From contig CAKAKS010000068.1 of the NCBI GenBank assembly GCA_916700875.1, positions 26,504,753 to 26,568,752 on the forward strand: a stretch of DNA of 64,000 nucleotides, given 5' to 3'. Shown here in pieces: positions 25,390-38,100 of the stretch. Source of the DNA: Sebastes aleutianus (lineage: Eukaryota > Chordata > Actinopteri > Perciformes > Sebastidae). Below the pieces are notes generated by a model that was given only the letters and a program-made list of their open reading frames with translations, did not search any database and was not told the DNA's origin. Each line of letters begins with the position of its first letter. Within the stretch, counting starts at the first letter, position 1. Made by a program: the position numbers and the translations under genes.

Positions 25390-26669
25390 TTAAGATATGT
25401 TGAACTGTGCGTCCTGAATGCCAATATAGACTGTTTATCACACAGTCTATATAACAAGCCATTTGTGATGCTATATGCCACTGCCTTCCTAATAATTGCT
25501 TAGGGAGGGAAGGGCTAAAGACACCGTCCTCTAAGTGCCCTTTCACCCTAGACTTTGTAAGCTGCACTTATTAAAGCGAAAAGTGTTTCAATATGTGGTA
25601 AGCTTTAGGGGAAAACGTGATGGGGGTTGGGATGGGGCCCTTTTCTTCTTCTCCTTCTCCTTGCTGCCCAGCTCCTATTGGGCGACTCGGAGTCATTCAT
25701 CCATGTTATACCAGTATAGGTTAGTGGTGTATAAGTTGGTGTTGTTAATGTACAGACAGTGGTCATTAAAAAACCTACCCGTATCTAATACCTCTGACCA
25801 CTCTGCAGAAAAAATGAGGCCTCTATGAATGAATCAAAGGATCATGTGTGCAGTCAGGCATACGGGAGGGGGGGCATTAAGCTTATTTGACTTTCCCTTT
25901 ATTTTGGTGGAAGTGGTAACCCAGATGTGGTGCGTTTTGGATGTTTACTGTACAGCACGTAGCTGTCATGCAAAGTGATGTCTTGATGACAAGAAGAAAA
26001 TGTTTTTGTGATGTATTTTTTTCGCTTTACATTTTAGCAAAATGTCACATAACCATTAAAATAATACATATACAAATAAAACACCAGGTTCAAATGGAAA
26101 TATATTATACATAATAATAATGACATTATTATTAATTTCCTTTTTTTTTTTTTCGCAGGGCCCATTGGACACTGAGCACCCTTGGGCCTGTCTGTCAAGT
26201 AGACATGTTTCAAACTGTTCCTGACACGTCGTCTTACGTCAAGGTAAGACACCACCGTCTCTTCAAACAGGTAATGTTGGAGGGACAAACTTGGGGTCCT
26301 TTCATTTTTTCTACTCAGATGTTCCAACCAGTCTTATTCTTACTGTTAAAACAATCATTAAACCTGATGAGTAGCTCCAATTATTTGCATCAAACAAGTA
26401 GAATACAAATGTTTATAGTGCTTCTTTTGCTGATTTTATATGAGAAAAAAACTAAAACTTGCCTCTTGCAAAAAGTATACTACTAAGTAAGCCAGGCTTA
26501 TTGCATTTGATTGCCATGTTGTTATTTTCCCCTCTGTTTACGCTGTAAAGTCACTTGTTGACATGTGGCTCTGCTGTGGTCTATTTGAAGTGCCAGAGTC
26601 GATTCAACTTTTTGTCGAATTTTAAAAATGCTGCTGTAATGGCTCATTATTATGTTTGACGTCATGAAT

Positions 26670-26672
<3 letters not shown>

Positions 26673-26729
<57 letters not shown>
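26673..26729. repeat. (CT)n microsatellite
   Basis: Perfect 57-bp CT run, the longest pure dinucleotide tract in the window. Confidence 0.95.
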
Positions 26730-26734
<5 letters not shown>

Positions 26735-28031
26735 TAAATAAAGCAAACAGTGCACATCTGGTTTTCACATAAAAAGAAAACTGCATTGCGCACGTCACAC
26801 ATGGTGCAATGTGTGAATACCTGCGACTGCTACATATCTGAGGCACTGAAACCATTAAATATTTTTATATAAAGCCGTATATGACCATATAAAATGCCCA
26901 CATAATGTCAAGTTCAACGTGCACTTTGCTCGCATTTAATTTGGGTTTGCTCACACATCCATCATAATAATAATCTTCCTTGGGTGACTGCTCGCATTGT
27001 GCCTTATTAAAATGAGCCATTGTGCAGAGTCGAGCTATGGTAATATCTTCATAATCAAGGTATTTTTCCAGGGCGACTTGTTAATGTTTGGAAGACTTAT
27101 TTCCCCCAATAAGGAGAATAAGGGCTCTTTTCATGCAGCCATGCAGCGTTTGTGCCACTGCAGAGACTCTGCTTTTCAGGGCTCAGAACAATTCCTGATT
27201 TGTTGTGAGAGAGTTGAATAAAGCAGGAATGTTTGAGGAGAAAATATACCTTTTTAAATGAGTCTTTTTGCTCCCTAAAATAAAGAAGACAAGGAGGGAC
27301 AAACAGAGGTTAGTGGGATTTAAGCATGGAAGGAGTTAACTTTCAATTTTACAGTGCTTGCATTTAGCTTCTTTGATTTGCTGCTAGATTATTTTCTGTT
27401 TGTTCTGAATCCAATAATGTTATTTTTTTTTTATTATGCTTTATTCTTCAGGAGTATAGCGTGCATTTTTTGCGTGCTAGTGCTCCACTCCCTGGCTCAG
27501 TCGCATTCAGGGAGATATTGGTCAGCATGTGGAAACGCCTCAATACAGAATTTTAAAGAAATATTCCCCATTCAAGCGAATCCACGGCCCAACATTTGGT
27601 TTTGTTTGGTTAAGGCCAGGCGAGACTGGAACTCTCCAATAAAAATAAATCTCAAATTAATTATGGCCTAGAGCGAGGGGCCAGACAGTTCGTGCTTCTA
27701 TGTTGCTGCAGACTCCACTTTTTGCCCTCAGTATTTTGACTCGGGCTGTCTTTTAGCCCGAGAGAAGGAATGATCTGAATACAAGTCTGCTGTCTAATAA
27801 ACAGCAAAGTTATAGCAGGGTGCTCATATTGACTGCATGGGACTATTTTTTTTCTTGTAGAATAACACAAAAGTTTCTCACAATAGTACTGAATGCTTAA
27901 TTTCCCAATTCAGGACTGATCAAATGAGGTACCCATGAGCAACCTTAAATTCATAGACTACACTATAAAAAATGTATGTTTATAGAAAGCACAAGAAAAG
28001 AAACAAAATGGTGTGGACAATTTCACATGTA

Positions 28032-28815
28032 TGTTGACTTGTTTTTAGGAAAGTGTCACCTTGGCATGAAGCTGAATACTCAACACACTTATAACAAAAA
28101 TGTGCCTGATTAAAGAAACCCTCTTAAAGTTTAAATTCCCCTTTATATTTCCATTTTGACAGATTATTAGACCTGTGTAAAAAATAAAACTCACAATACC
28201 AGTATAATTCATTCATGGTGTTACTTACGATACGATACGATACAACTTTATTGTTAGTTTGCACTGAAATTCATTTTGCATCCATAGGCAGCTCAGTTTG
28301 AGAAAAAGTACACATACAATAGACATACTGTTATCATAGACAGACAGACAAGTAGGACACATCAAACAAAAAAGCAAAACACATCACAATTATTCATACA
28401 TAACCCATTATAAAATGACCATCTGTCCTCTGATTTACATGTCTTTAGCAGCACATTAATTATTATTTAGCAACAAGATGGACTGATGGACAAAAGCCTG
28501 TTCTTTAGCCTGATGCAGGTTAAATGTAGGGACTCTGAATCGCCTCTTGGAGGGCAGAAGTTGATATTCCCCATTTAAAACATGTAAGGGATCAGAAGAG
28601 ATGCTGTTGGCAAGTCTGAGCATACTCTTGTTGTGAGCTGCTTGTTGTTGTTGACTTGTTTTGGGAAAGTGTCACCTTGGCATGAAGCTGAATACTCAAC
28701 ACACTTATAACAGAAATGTGCCTGTTTAAAGAAACCTCTTAAAGTTGAAGTCCCCTTTTATATTTCCATTTTGACAGATTGTTAGACCTATGTGACAAAT
28801 AAAACTCATAATACC
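28032..28815. repeat. Direct repeat pair (about 169 bp) flanking a LINE fragment
   Basis: Copies at 28032-28200 and 28648-28815 share most bases from TGTTGACTTGTTTT through GGCATGAAGCTGAATACTCA to AATAAAACTCA. Between them sits the minus-strand LINE fragment at 28226-28647. The repeats are far longer than a LINE target-site duplication. Confidence 0.85.
28226..28647 (-). mobile_element. LINE 3' fragment (minus strand), copy B
   Basis: Minus-strand translation around 28500-28620 includes HVLNGEYQLLPSKRRFRVPT, the same C-terminal LINE segment as copy A at 12.7-12.9 kb. The 3' end is CAATAAAGTTGTATCG with a (GTATC)n tail at 28226-28243. Truncated at its 5' end and not functional. Confidence 0.7.
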
Positions 28816-30737
28816 CACTCGTGACCAAAGTCTCCATACACTAAATCTTAGTAAATCTTCCTATAAGCTAAAACAGAAAGGCAGGGCCTAACAATTGAAA
28901 GGCTGCTGAACATAAACTCCATAGTGTCCGCCCACCTCTGGCTGGTTGCCCCAGCGGAGAGACTGAGGAGCTACTGGCTCGTGGTGTAAGGAAGAAATGT
29001 CTGGCTGTCTAGTTCCAGCGTCAAGCCAGATGTTCTGTGGTTCGTTGTGTAAACCAACTTGCATCTGTTTATTGGCCTTCCAAAATGTTTGTTACCACTG
29101 TATTCATTATGGTCTTGGTAGGTCCTGGACCCCCAGTCGTCCTAATAAGCTCTATGACTGGGATTGCAGGTATGTTCATACAGAGAGGGAGAGAGATCTG
29201 GGCTGAGGCAAGCTGCTGCTACTGGCAAGAGGATGTTTGATTAGAAAATCAGACTTCTCAGGAAAACATGAGGGTTTTGTGTCATTTGAAAAGCATCCTG
29301 GAAAGTATTTCATAACACTGCATTTAAATTATTTACACAACCAAAACTGATTTTGAAAGGGTAAGCTTACATTTTTTATTAATGGAACCTGATGACATGA
29401 ATCCAAAGACGCACATCGCAGTATAAAACTAAAAGGAATGAGGTGTTTTAAGAGATGTGGTTCTGTTGCTGGTCATAAAGCGCTGTATGAATCACCTACT
29501 CGGGGTCAAATATTAAGCACCTCTTTAATTTGCCACTTTATCACTTGTCTCCCTAAAATAAAATGCCCATATGAAAACCTCAGACACCGGAATGTATAGA
29601 AAAACAACAAAAAAAAGAAACCAAACCAGTCAGTGAAGAGTTAAACAAGGTGTCTCCCTTAATTACACGAGTCTGAACTGGCCTCAGGCAGGAGAAGCCT
29701 TGACCCTTAGCAGGATCCAGATGTGGTGGTCCCAAGGGTGGGGGCCCATAGCCCCTCCAGACCCCCAAGTCGAGAGCAGACAGGCCGGCCCTGCTGTCAG
29801 TCTCTGTTTGGGACCACAACACTGCAAAAAATATCCAGCATCACCATTTCAACTAAATCATATTATATTGTTAAATATTATAAAAAAGTGTCAGTGTAAT
29901 GAGATACCTTACTCCAAAGTAAAGTTGTTTATTATCAAATGTTATTTTCTTGATGCTGATCAGTAATCTATAAACTTCTTAAAAAAAATCACTTAAAAAT
30001 ATGGGTTATTGTTATTTCTTTTCTTGGTTTTGTTTTGGTTTTGAATGTTGAGGTTGTTTTCTCTAGTGTACTTGATGGGTTTGTCTGTAAGCTCATCTAC
30101 TTAAAAGTTGGTTTATAGACTGTTGTAATTACAAACAGTGGATTGCATATATGAAAACAGCCTTGAAAAAAGGGAAAAAATAAAGTATTAAAAAAAATAT
30201 ATATATGGGTAAAAGTGGATTCCCTTCAAATCTCTAAATCTAAATTATCTTTTTAGATGTATATGTGTTTCCCCACTGAAATGCTGAATGTGTTGTGAAA
30301 ATGGAGGTTTCTTGCAGTGTTATTGGTCTGGTCACGTTCAGAGCTGGCTCCATGTCTAGCATCTGCGCGAAAATTATGCTTGAATTGATGAGGGCAATTT
30401 CATAGGGCAGACGAAAAGGGGGAAAAAATACCTGTGTGGGGGTGGGGATTAGGGGATTTCTCTTTTTTTAGGCTCAGGCGAGTAGAGGGGAAACTATTGA
30501 ATAACAACAGCAAAGTCAATAATAATAAAATATAATAACATTTAATACATTTGTGCCCCTTTTTCAAACGCGCCTTTGTTGACGCATGTAGACTGCGTTT
30601 CATCCATTCATTCCAGACGCAACACGTGTAGAGCAGACCCTCAGACTGTAGTGCGGTTAGGAGCTGAATGCTTGGCTTTTTTATTAATGGTGTCTCAGGA
30701 AAAAACTTCACAGAGGGTTGTAACAAAAAAGGACAAG
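28816..30737. other. Upstream fli1 DNA, no gene seen
   Basis: No exon or named element recognised. AT-rich with A-runs near 29970-30200. Confidence 0.4.
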
Positions 30738-31560
30738 GTTGCAACAACTCCTGCCTACATATAGGTGTTCAGGTTACTCTCCTGTTCTGATTTAGAGCTC
30801 CATCAGCAGGAAGAAGAGAGAAACATCTGTCCACATTCATAGATAAACTTTATTTTATCACTTTATCTATGAAATATAGGATAATATATATAGAGAACAT
30901 TGTGATTTACAGAAAGGATGTTGCAACAACTCCTGCCATATATAGGTGTTCAGGTTGCTCTCCTGTTCTGATTTAGAGCTCCATCAGCAGGATGAGAGAA
31001 AAACATCTGTCCACATTCATAGATGAACTTTATTTGTTTGTTTGTTTGTTTATTTAGATCCCCATTAGCTTTGGCATAGCAGCAGCTATTCTTCCTGGGG
31101 TCAACATAGTTTACATGGCGACAATACAAAAATACACATTCACACTACTCATCATACACTAACATAGCACATTGTAATGCACGTCAACTGACACAGTTTA
31201 AATGAAAAAAACAAAAAGCCCTTAATACCCCTTAAACACCAAAGAATACTTATTAATTACTAAGGTTTCTTCTTAAGTAATGCTCTTTTAGTGGGTTTTT
31301 TAAAACCATATATTCCATGTATCACTTTCACTATGAAATATAGGATAATATACAGAGAACATTGTGATTTACAGAAGGATGTTGCAACAACTCCTGCCTA
31401 TATATAGGTGTTCAGGTTGCTCTCCTGTTCTGATTTAGAGCTCCATCAGCAGGAAGAGAGAAAACATCTGTCCACATTCATAGATAAACTTTATTTTATC
31501 ACTTTCACTATGAAATATAGGATAATATACAGAAGGGTTTACAGAAGGATGGAGGCATGG
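30738..31560. repeat. Three-copy tandem repeat (about 180-bp unit) next to fli1
   Basis: Units begin GTTGCAACAACTCCTGCC at 30738, 30920 and 31380. Each includes TCCTGTTCTGATTTAGAGCT, CATCTGTCCACATTCATAGA and CTATGAAATATAGGATAATA. The second unit is split by a retroposon (31035-31319). The array ends about 390 bp before the probable fli1 ATG-exon acceptor. Confidence 0.85.
31035..31319 (-). mobile_element. Retroposon 3' end inserted in the tandem repeat
   Basis: It starts with a (TTTG)n run, the complement of an (AAAC)n tail, followed by TTTAGATCCCCATTAGCTTT and GCAGCAGCTATTCTTCCTGG. Read on the minus strand this is the 3' end of a common fish non-LTR element. Removing it restores the second 180-bp unit between ACTTTATT and TATCACTTTC. 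Family not assigned. Confidence 0.65.
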
Positions 31561-31948
31561 CCAGATGCAAGTCTGAAGTGTAGGCGTGGACCAAAAGCTC
31601 TCTAAAACATGGGATCACATAACTGCGACACATTCCTTAAAAAAACCCTCAGTTAAATGTGTGCAGAAATAATTCATAAGCCGGACAAACAGAAAATCCG
31701 TGACACTACTGGGAAAAGCAAAAACACCCACCAGCCTTTTCTATTCTCCAGCAGGCTATACGAAGCAATGGCTGTGCGCAACGCAGGCAGTCATCCTGTA
31801 AATATTTCCGAGCAGAAAAACATAACAGCGGAGCGAACAGTCAATTGTTTTCCCTGCTTATCTCTCTGGGACAGTATCCTGCTGCTTTTTTGAAGGCAGG
31901 GCTTTTTCGGTGACACACAGCTTCCTTCTTCTCAAACCTTCTCAACAG
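31561..31948. other. Sequence immediately upstream of the fli1 ATG exon
   Basis: Non-repetitive. It ends in a pyrimidine-rich stretch and CTCAACAG at 31948, a usable acceptor. If that acceptor is unused, this is proximal promoter. Confidence 0.4.
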
Positions 31949-32113
31949 TGGTGGTGACTTCACTTCCCAAATTTAGAGGGGAAAGAAAAAAAAAGTCAAT
32001 CCGGTAAAAGTGTCTCTTTCTCTCTCCACGCCACATACATACCGGGGGCTGGAATTAATTGAGGAGCGTGTCATGTTTGGGATATTGTCCGGGTCCGCTG
32101 AAAAGTGCGCAAA

Positions 32114-32131
32114 ATGGACGGAACTATTAAG
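32114..32131 (+). CDS. fli1: fli1 coding exon 1 (MDGTIK)
   Basis: Six codons from ATG (context CAAAATGG) to donor AAG|GTAAGG, phase 0. An out-of-frame ATG lies 41 nt upstream in the leader. ACTTCC, an ETS core on the opposite strand, at 31962-31967 could serve autoregulation (inference). Confidence 0.95.
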
Positions 32132-35100
32132 GTAAGGGTGGAGAACTGGGTGAGTTTTTGTGGGAGACTCTGCTTTTTTTGCGGAGTTGCGCCTCCTTTT
32201 TTTTAAGCAATGGGTTGAAATGCTCCTGTGTGTCGGTCTGTGAGCTGGGACCTCCAAATCTGACGACGATGAGCGGCGTTTTTCTCTCTGTCTGAAAGCG
32301 GTAAACCACATTTCCTTCTTTTTTTTACACTTTCTTTTGAAAGTGTCCACTCTCCTTTTTTCAATAAGCTGCCCGGTTTTGAGAGGACACGCTTCGAAAT
32401 CAGAATTTGGATTTTTGGAGACCATAAGCGCACAATTACGCACGTCTGGAAAAGGCTAAAAAAGGAGTGGCTATTTATTTCTAACAACACGCTGAATGTT
32501 TTTTCATATCAGTATAAGTTATCCACGAGTTCAACGGTTTGGTTTTTAGTCTGGGCATGCGGGGATTGAGCAATAGCTGGATGATGTACCGCTGGATACG
32601 ATGTGTCGAGCTGCGCAACAGCGGTGTGGCACAGATCCTGTCGTGGGTCAAAAGAAAAGTGTGATGGTTTGGTATTTTACACATGAAATAATCTTTCTCT
32701 GTGTGTTTTGCTGTTGATAATTGTAACTTCTCTCCCTCCGCTACAGAGAGAGTTGTGTAAAGGTGAAAGTGTAAAGGAAAGCTGTCATTTGGCAACTTCA
32801 TGCGGTAACTGCTCCGTTTGCAACACTTAAAAAACCCACAAGCTTCACAATGATACCTTGGCTTGCTCCTTATATATAGTTACACAACTATTTTGAAACG
32901 GTATGTTGGTATAGTCGAGAGCGCTGGTCTACATTAACTTTGGCTACTTTGCCCTCCGACAGTCAAATTCCAGATGCATTATGGCTGCAGCCTCCAGATG
33001 TTGAATGGCAAGTCCCCATTAGTTCACCCTGATGCGTTCAGTTCACTTCAGTCTGTGTCCTCCGGTTTAACAAGTGTAAAGCTCAGAAGAATGCAGCGTC
33101 TGCTCGTTTTGTTGCTGAAAAGTAATGTTTTCTTTTGGAAATTTAAAGGAGCTGGTTTGTGGTGGCTGGGTGTGGTGTGAGTTTTGGAAGAGTGTAAACG
33201 TTGGCCAGACAAAAATGTCAGGCTGCATATATAGTCACTTAAATCTCGTCATTCACAGCTCACAACGCTGGGATTGTTTTCTTATGTATAATTAATGCCT
33301 CAGCCTGGATGTTTGTAACAAAGCAACAAGTTGTGACAATTAATGCAATCATAATTGGATCCTTGGGTGTAAATGACTGGCTGCTATAGCTGCATTCATG
33401 CTCTCTAAAAGAGAGGAAGGGCTCTCTAGCCATGAGAGCTTCCTGCTCCACACAATCTTTTCCTGACAGGTTTCCTCTTCCTCTTTAAACAAAAGACAGG
33501 AATGCCCCCCTCTGGGTGGCTCCTGCTAGATGCCTGTGTGTGTGTGTGTGAACGCCAAACAATCACACGTGTAGTCTGGATGGATGTGGAGCTATTGCAT
33601 GTATCCAGTCTGCTCCAGACGCGTCGTGACGCATTTTGGAGAGATGGACTTTGGGTTGATGTAAACAGAACAGAGGTGGCTCCCAGCAGGTGTCACACTC
33701 GCACAATGCTTATAGTGGTGCGTGCAGTTTTTTCAGCTGATTTATTTGACTTTTTTATTTCCCCTTTGTCTGTGGCACTAGTGCAGAGAGATATATTGCA
33801 AAAAATATAATTCAGATCTTATGTATGCTTTCAGAAAAAAAACGTCTATACAACACAGACTTTTTACTCAGAAGTTCATCTGGAGGAATTCATCTGCATG
33901 TATATATATCATCTAACAGTGACAGGGATAAGCATGCAAGAATTAAAAGAGTGTTTTCTTCCAGATTGATTGTTGTAGTAAAAATAAGAAGTCAACATCA
34001 GACATTTGCCAAACTTAGAGACGTCCTTATCCCCAAAACCAACTGTGTTAAATAACATTGAAACAGGAGAAAATGTCCTCAGGGGGGGGGAAATACATTA
34101 AAAAGGATCACTGTTGCAGTAAAATTAGTTTGAAATTGCAACTATTGTAAAGTCAAAATAAAAAAAAGAGTGGAGAATTCTCTGTGGACAATGTGAGACA
34201 GACAGAAAACTAAACTTTGTGTATCTCTATGTGTTCCCCAAAGATACTGGAAAGAAAAACATATAGGCACTGGTCTGTCATCCTCTCAGCTTCTCTTCAC
34301 AAGATCCTATTTTTAAAACACTGTCTGCAATCTTGATAGGCACACACCACTTGCCAATCATGGTTTCAATTGCGCAGGCTGATATGTCGCAGTAAATATA
34401 ACGTGCAACAGTCATAATGGCACAGTAAGCCCTTATCGGGCTGTAATGAGACATTCCCTCACTCTTCTACACTTTATCATCCACAGACTAGCTGGTGTGC
34501 TCTGCTCAGATAGGGAGTCCTGCTGCCAGGGTTCAGACTGTGATGGATTCACTGATGAAATCACTGGAAAATCTAATTCTGGCAAGATGGTCAGAGGTTC
34601 AGCTTTTTTATCAATCCTTTAACTTGAAGAGTAGTATTTTATTGTAGGAGTAGTAAATACAAAAAAAATATTTGATATGTGGCATAGATAAAACCACTTC
34701 TAAAATTAAATAAAAGTTCTCTCTTGTTCGAGAAGGAGTTTGACTTGTCACCACATTATTAAAATAGAAGACCAGTGCCTTTTATTCCAGGGTGTCTACA
34801 AGCTGTTACACTTTGTAAATCTTTGTGTCCATACTTTACCTTGTCTAGACACAGACAGTATTCATGGCATTACAACAGAGGGCACTATAGTGCAATTACA
34901 AATTAAAACCTTTTTCCACTGCAAAGGTTGCCATAACTTGAGATAAAGAATGGTACTGAGCAAAGGCTTCACCTGTCACTTTCTTTTATGAGATTTATCA
35001 GTTTTATGCACAGTATCTGCCCTGGTTTCAAATATTAATCCGGATTAAGGAAAGAAGTAATTAAGACAAAGAACCAATTGAGTGGCTGCCAATCAATATC

Positions 35101-38100
35101 AATGTGTATAGTCCAAATATTGAATCAAGTATTGGCATAGCGAGGATCATAATTTTTTGATAATCTTATACAATCATTTGCTAAATAAAATTATTTTATA
35201 ATGTATAAAACAGCTTTAACTGCCATAAAAGACGTGGCGATTATTGTAGTTAAAGGAAATTAAAGGTTGATTTAAAGGAAATGCATGTTGTATTTTTCAA
35301 CTCGGTGTCAAAATGGAGTTGGTGAAAAAGCGTCCCTGCCATTTATAGTCACTGTAGTCTTTTGGTGTATGTGTCTATACAATGGACACATACATTATTA
35401 TAGTCACCCCCGAGGAAAAGTTTTGCCACAAAAAAAGACATTTATCATCCAAACAGGGATAAGTGAAAACATTCTTCTTGCATGACATGTCTTAGAATGG
35501 AATGAGATTGAAGTTATGTGAGATCATGAGGACTTAGCTTTCATAAAAGCAACATTTTATAGAATGCAAACGGCTGCTTGTTGGAAATACTGATCAATGA
35601 ATATCAAGTAGCATTTTCCCCCTGAAGCAGATATGTGGCATTTTGGAATGAAATAATTCAGTCCTCGGGAATTAGACACGTCTCGGTCTAAGCTGTGCCA
35701 TCAGATCCTATCAGATCCAGATGTGCGTCAGACCCGAGCCTAATCCCCAGCAGGAGCATAGGACTGTAACGATTCCACTTGATAGTCTGACTTTTCTTTT
35801 TTAATTTGTTTGTTGTTAACAATGATGGATGGAACAATGATAATGAATGCTGACTCATCAAGTTATTTTAAAGCAGCATCCCCATTCTGTGCCAGCTTAA
35901 AGTTGCCTGGCAACCGGTCTGAGATGGTCACATTGTCCGACTGTCACTGTCAAACAAGCTGCGACATCTCTATGTTAAAATGTAACCCACCACGTACACA
36001 ACCCATGCTTTACTTTCCAAGACATTACACGAGGAGCATGTAGGAAATATGTTGGCCAGCCGCAAGTTTCTGCGTTTGTTTTCTTTAATAAACTTACATT
36101 GCTCCAGCTGAGCCACAGCAGAGGGGTCAGTGCAGCCATGACCCCCCCTGCTTCTGTTGAGTCTTCAGCTGTGGAGGGAAGCCCAACGCTCAGACAAGAC
36201 AGACACACCAGGGCATGACACAGGGGATTTTTGGGCCTCAGTGAAGTTAAGAATGGTAATGGGCGAGAGAAAATGATTACACAACCAGGAAGCTGGGAAA
36301 TTTGGTTTGGAATATTTTTAACTGTCAGCTGTGAGACAATAAACGTGAGAATTTGAGAAGCCATTTTTTTTTTTTTTATTTGTGAACCAATTACTGGTGG
36401 AATAGCTGTATGTATTGACTGATAATGTTTGTAAACCAGTACGGTGGTAGAGCCCATCCTTACTACTCTGTCGTACTCCACTGTGAGCATGATTGAAGTC
36501 ATCCTAACATCAACAGGAAGCTACAGTTGCTACGTGGGTTGTGCGTACGAACTACTTTGGATGCCAGACTGCGATATGACCCATAACTGCACATAATTGC
36601 TGTAAACAAAAAATACACAAGAGATTGAAAATTTGACATCACAGGTTTCCGGGTAATGACAAATGAAAGACTGGAGTTCGTGACTATGTCTTACCACTAC
36701 CAACAGTTTGATATTTTGGGAAATATTCCTTTTTTTGCTTTCTTGCTGAGAGTTAGATGAGGAGATTGATGCCACTCTCAGATCTGTCTGTTTGGAGATT
36801 GTTAGCTTAGCTTAGCATAAAGAAGCAGGGGAAAACAGCTAGCCTGGCTCCGTCCAAATGTAAAACAAACTGCCTTCACGAACCTCTAAAACTCTTTAAT
36901 CAACAAATTCTATTCTTTAATACATACAAAAAAAGTGTAAAGTTATGTGCCAGGCAACCAGCAGAGACTCCAGGAAGTCATTGTGCCCATCCAAAAAATA
37001 GCGAATGTAAAACCATGCCACCTATAATGTGTTAATTAGCGCGCTTTAGTGGTCTTAATGCTTTTATTATTTTAATGTCCTATTGGTTTTAAGTTGGTCT
37101 TAGTGTTTTATCACCAACTGCTGCTGTAACCTTATAATGGACAGACTTAAGTGTGTTGTTCATCTTCTTATCTAACTCTCTAAAAGAAAGCAAATAAGCG
37201 TATTTCCCAAAATATTGAAGTACTTATTTTAAGTGTATATTAGTTACGGCCTATTTGGAAGCTCACATACTAGCACTTGTTATGTGAGTCAAGAAAAACA
37301 TACCAAGTATTTGTTCCTTCCACCCACAGGAGGCGCTATCAGTGGTGAGTGAAGACCAGTCCCTATTTGAGCCTCCATACGCTGCTGCTGCCCCTCTCCC
37401 CAAGACAGACATGACTGCATCTGGCACACAGGACTACGGCCAGACCCACAAAATCAACCCCTTACCGCCACAGCAGGAGTGGATCAACCAGCCAGGGCGG
37501 GTCAACGTCAAGAGAGAATATGAGCACATGAATGGATCCAGGTATGGCATGACAACCACTTCCTGTGTCTTCCATTATTTTGTGTTCAGTGAGATATGAG
37601 ATTTTATGTTTCTTTATTAGACATTTGGTGTTCATCACTACAGTTGCTGCTATAAATGTTGTCATCTGTCATTCAACAGGCCATTTCTTTAGCCGCACTT
37701 TTTGCTTCAGTGTACTTGGCCCTGGCCAGTTTAGGGCTCATATATCCCATGCCAAAGTCAATGACTGGAAAAGAAAACCAACAACACCCAATTTATCTGC
37801 TGATAATATTTTTACAACGGTCTTGAATGTGTGTGAATGTGTGTGTGTGTGTGTGTGTGTGTTTGTGTAGCAGGGAGTCTCCAGTGGACTGCAGCGTGGG
37901 TAAATGCAATAAGCTTGTGGGGGGTGGCGACGCATCTCAGATGAACTATGGAAACTACATGGATGAGAAGAATGCCCCTCCCCCCAACATGACCACCAAT
38001 GAGCGGAGAGTCATTGTACCTGCAGGTATGTAATAATAAAAAGTATGTATATAATAAAAGGACCTGACATGAGATGGATAAGGTTGATATGTCTTAAAAC

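Larger units (their letters stand above)
23388..28031. other. Candidate first fli1 intron, 5' half
   Basis: No coding exon seen. Contains a non-LTR retroposon end (to 24769), a TTAA-flanked DNA element (24872-25389) and a (CT)n tract (26673-26729). The stretch 26990-27230 is complex, non-repetitive sequence that could be regulatory, without direct proof. Confidence 0.4.

Noticed and set aside
30738..31560. Spaced tandem units considered as a CRISPR-like array
   Set aside because: The units are 180 bp with no unique spacers, in an animal genome; this is a tandem duplication.
31973..32443. 156-aa minus-strand frame across the fli1 ATG exon
   Set aside because: Basic, low-complexity product from poly-T/CT sequence, no recognisable domain, no splice or promoter support.
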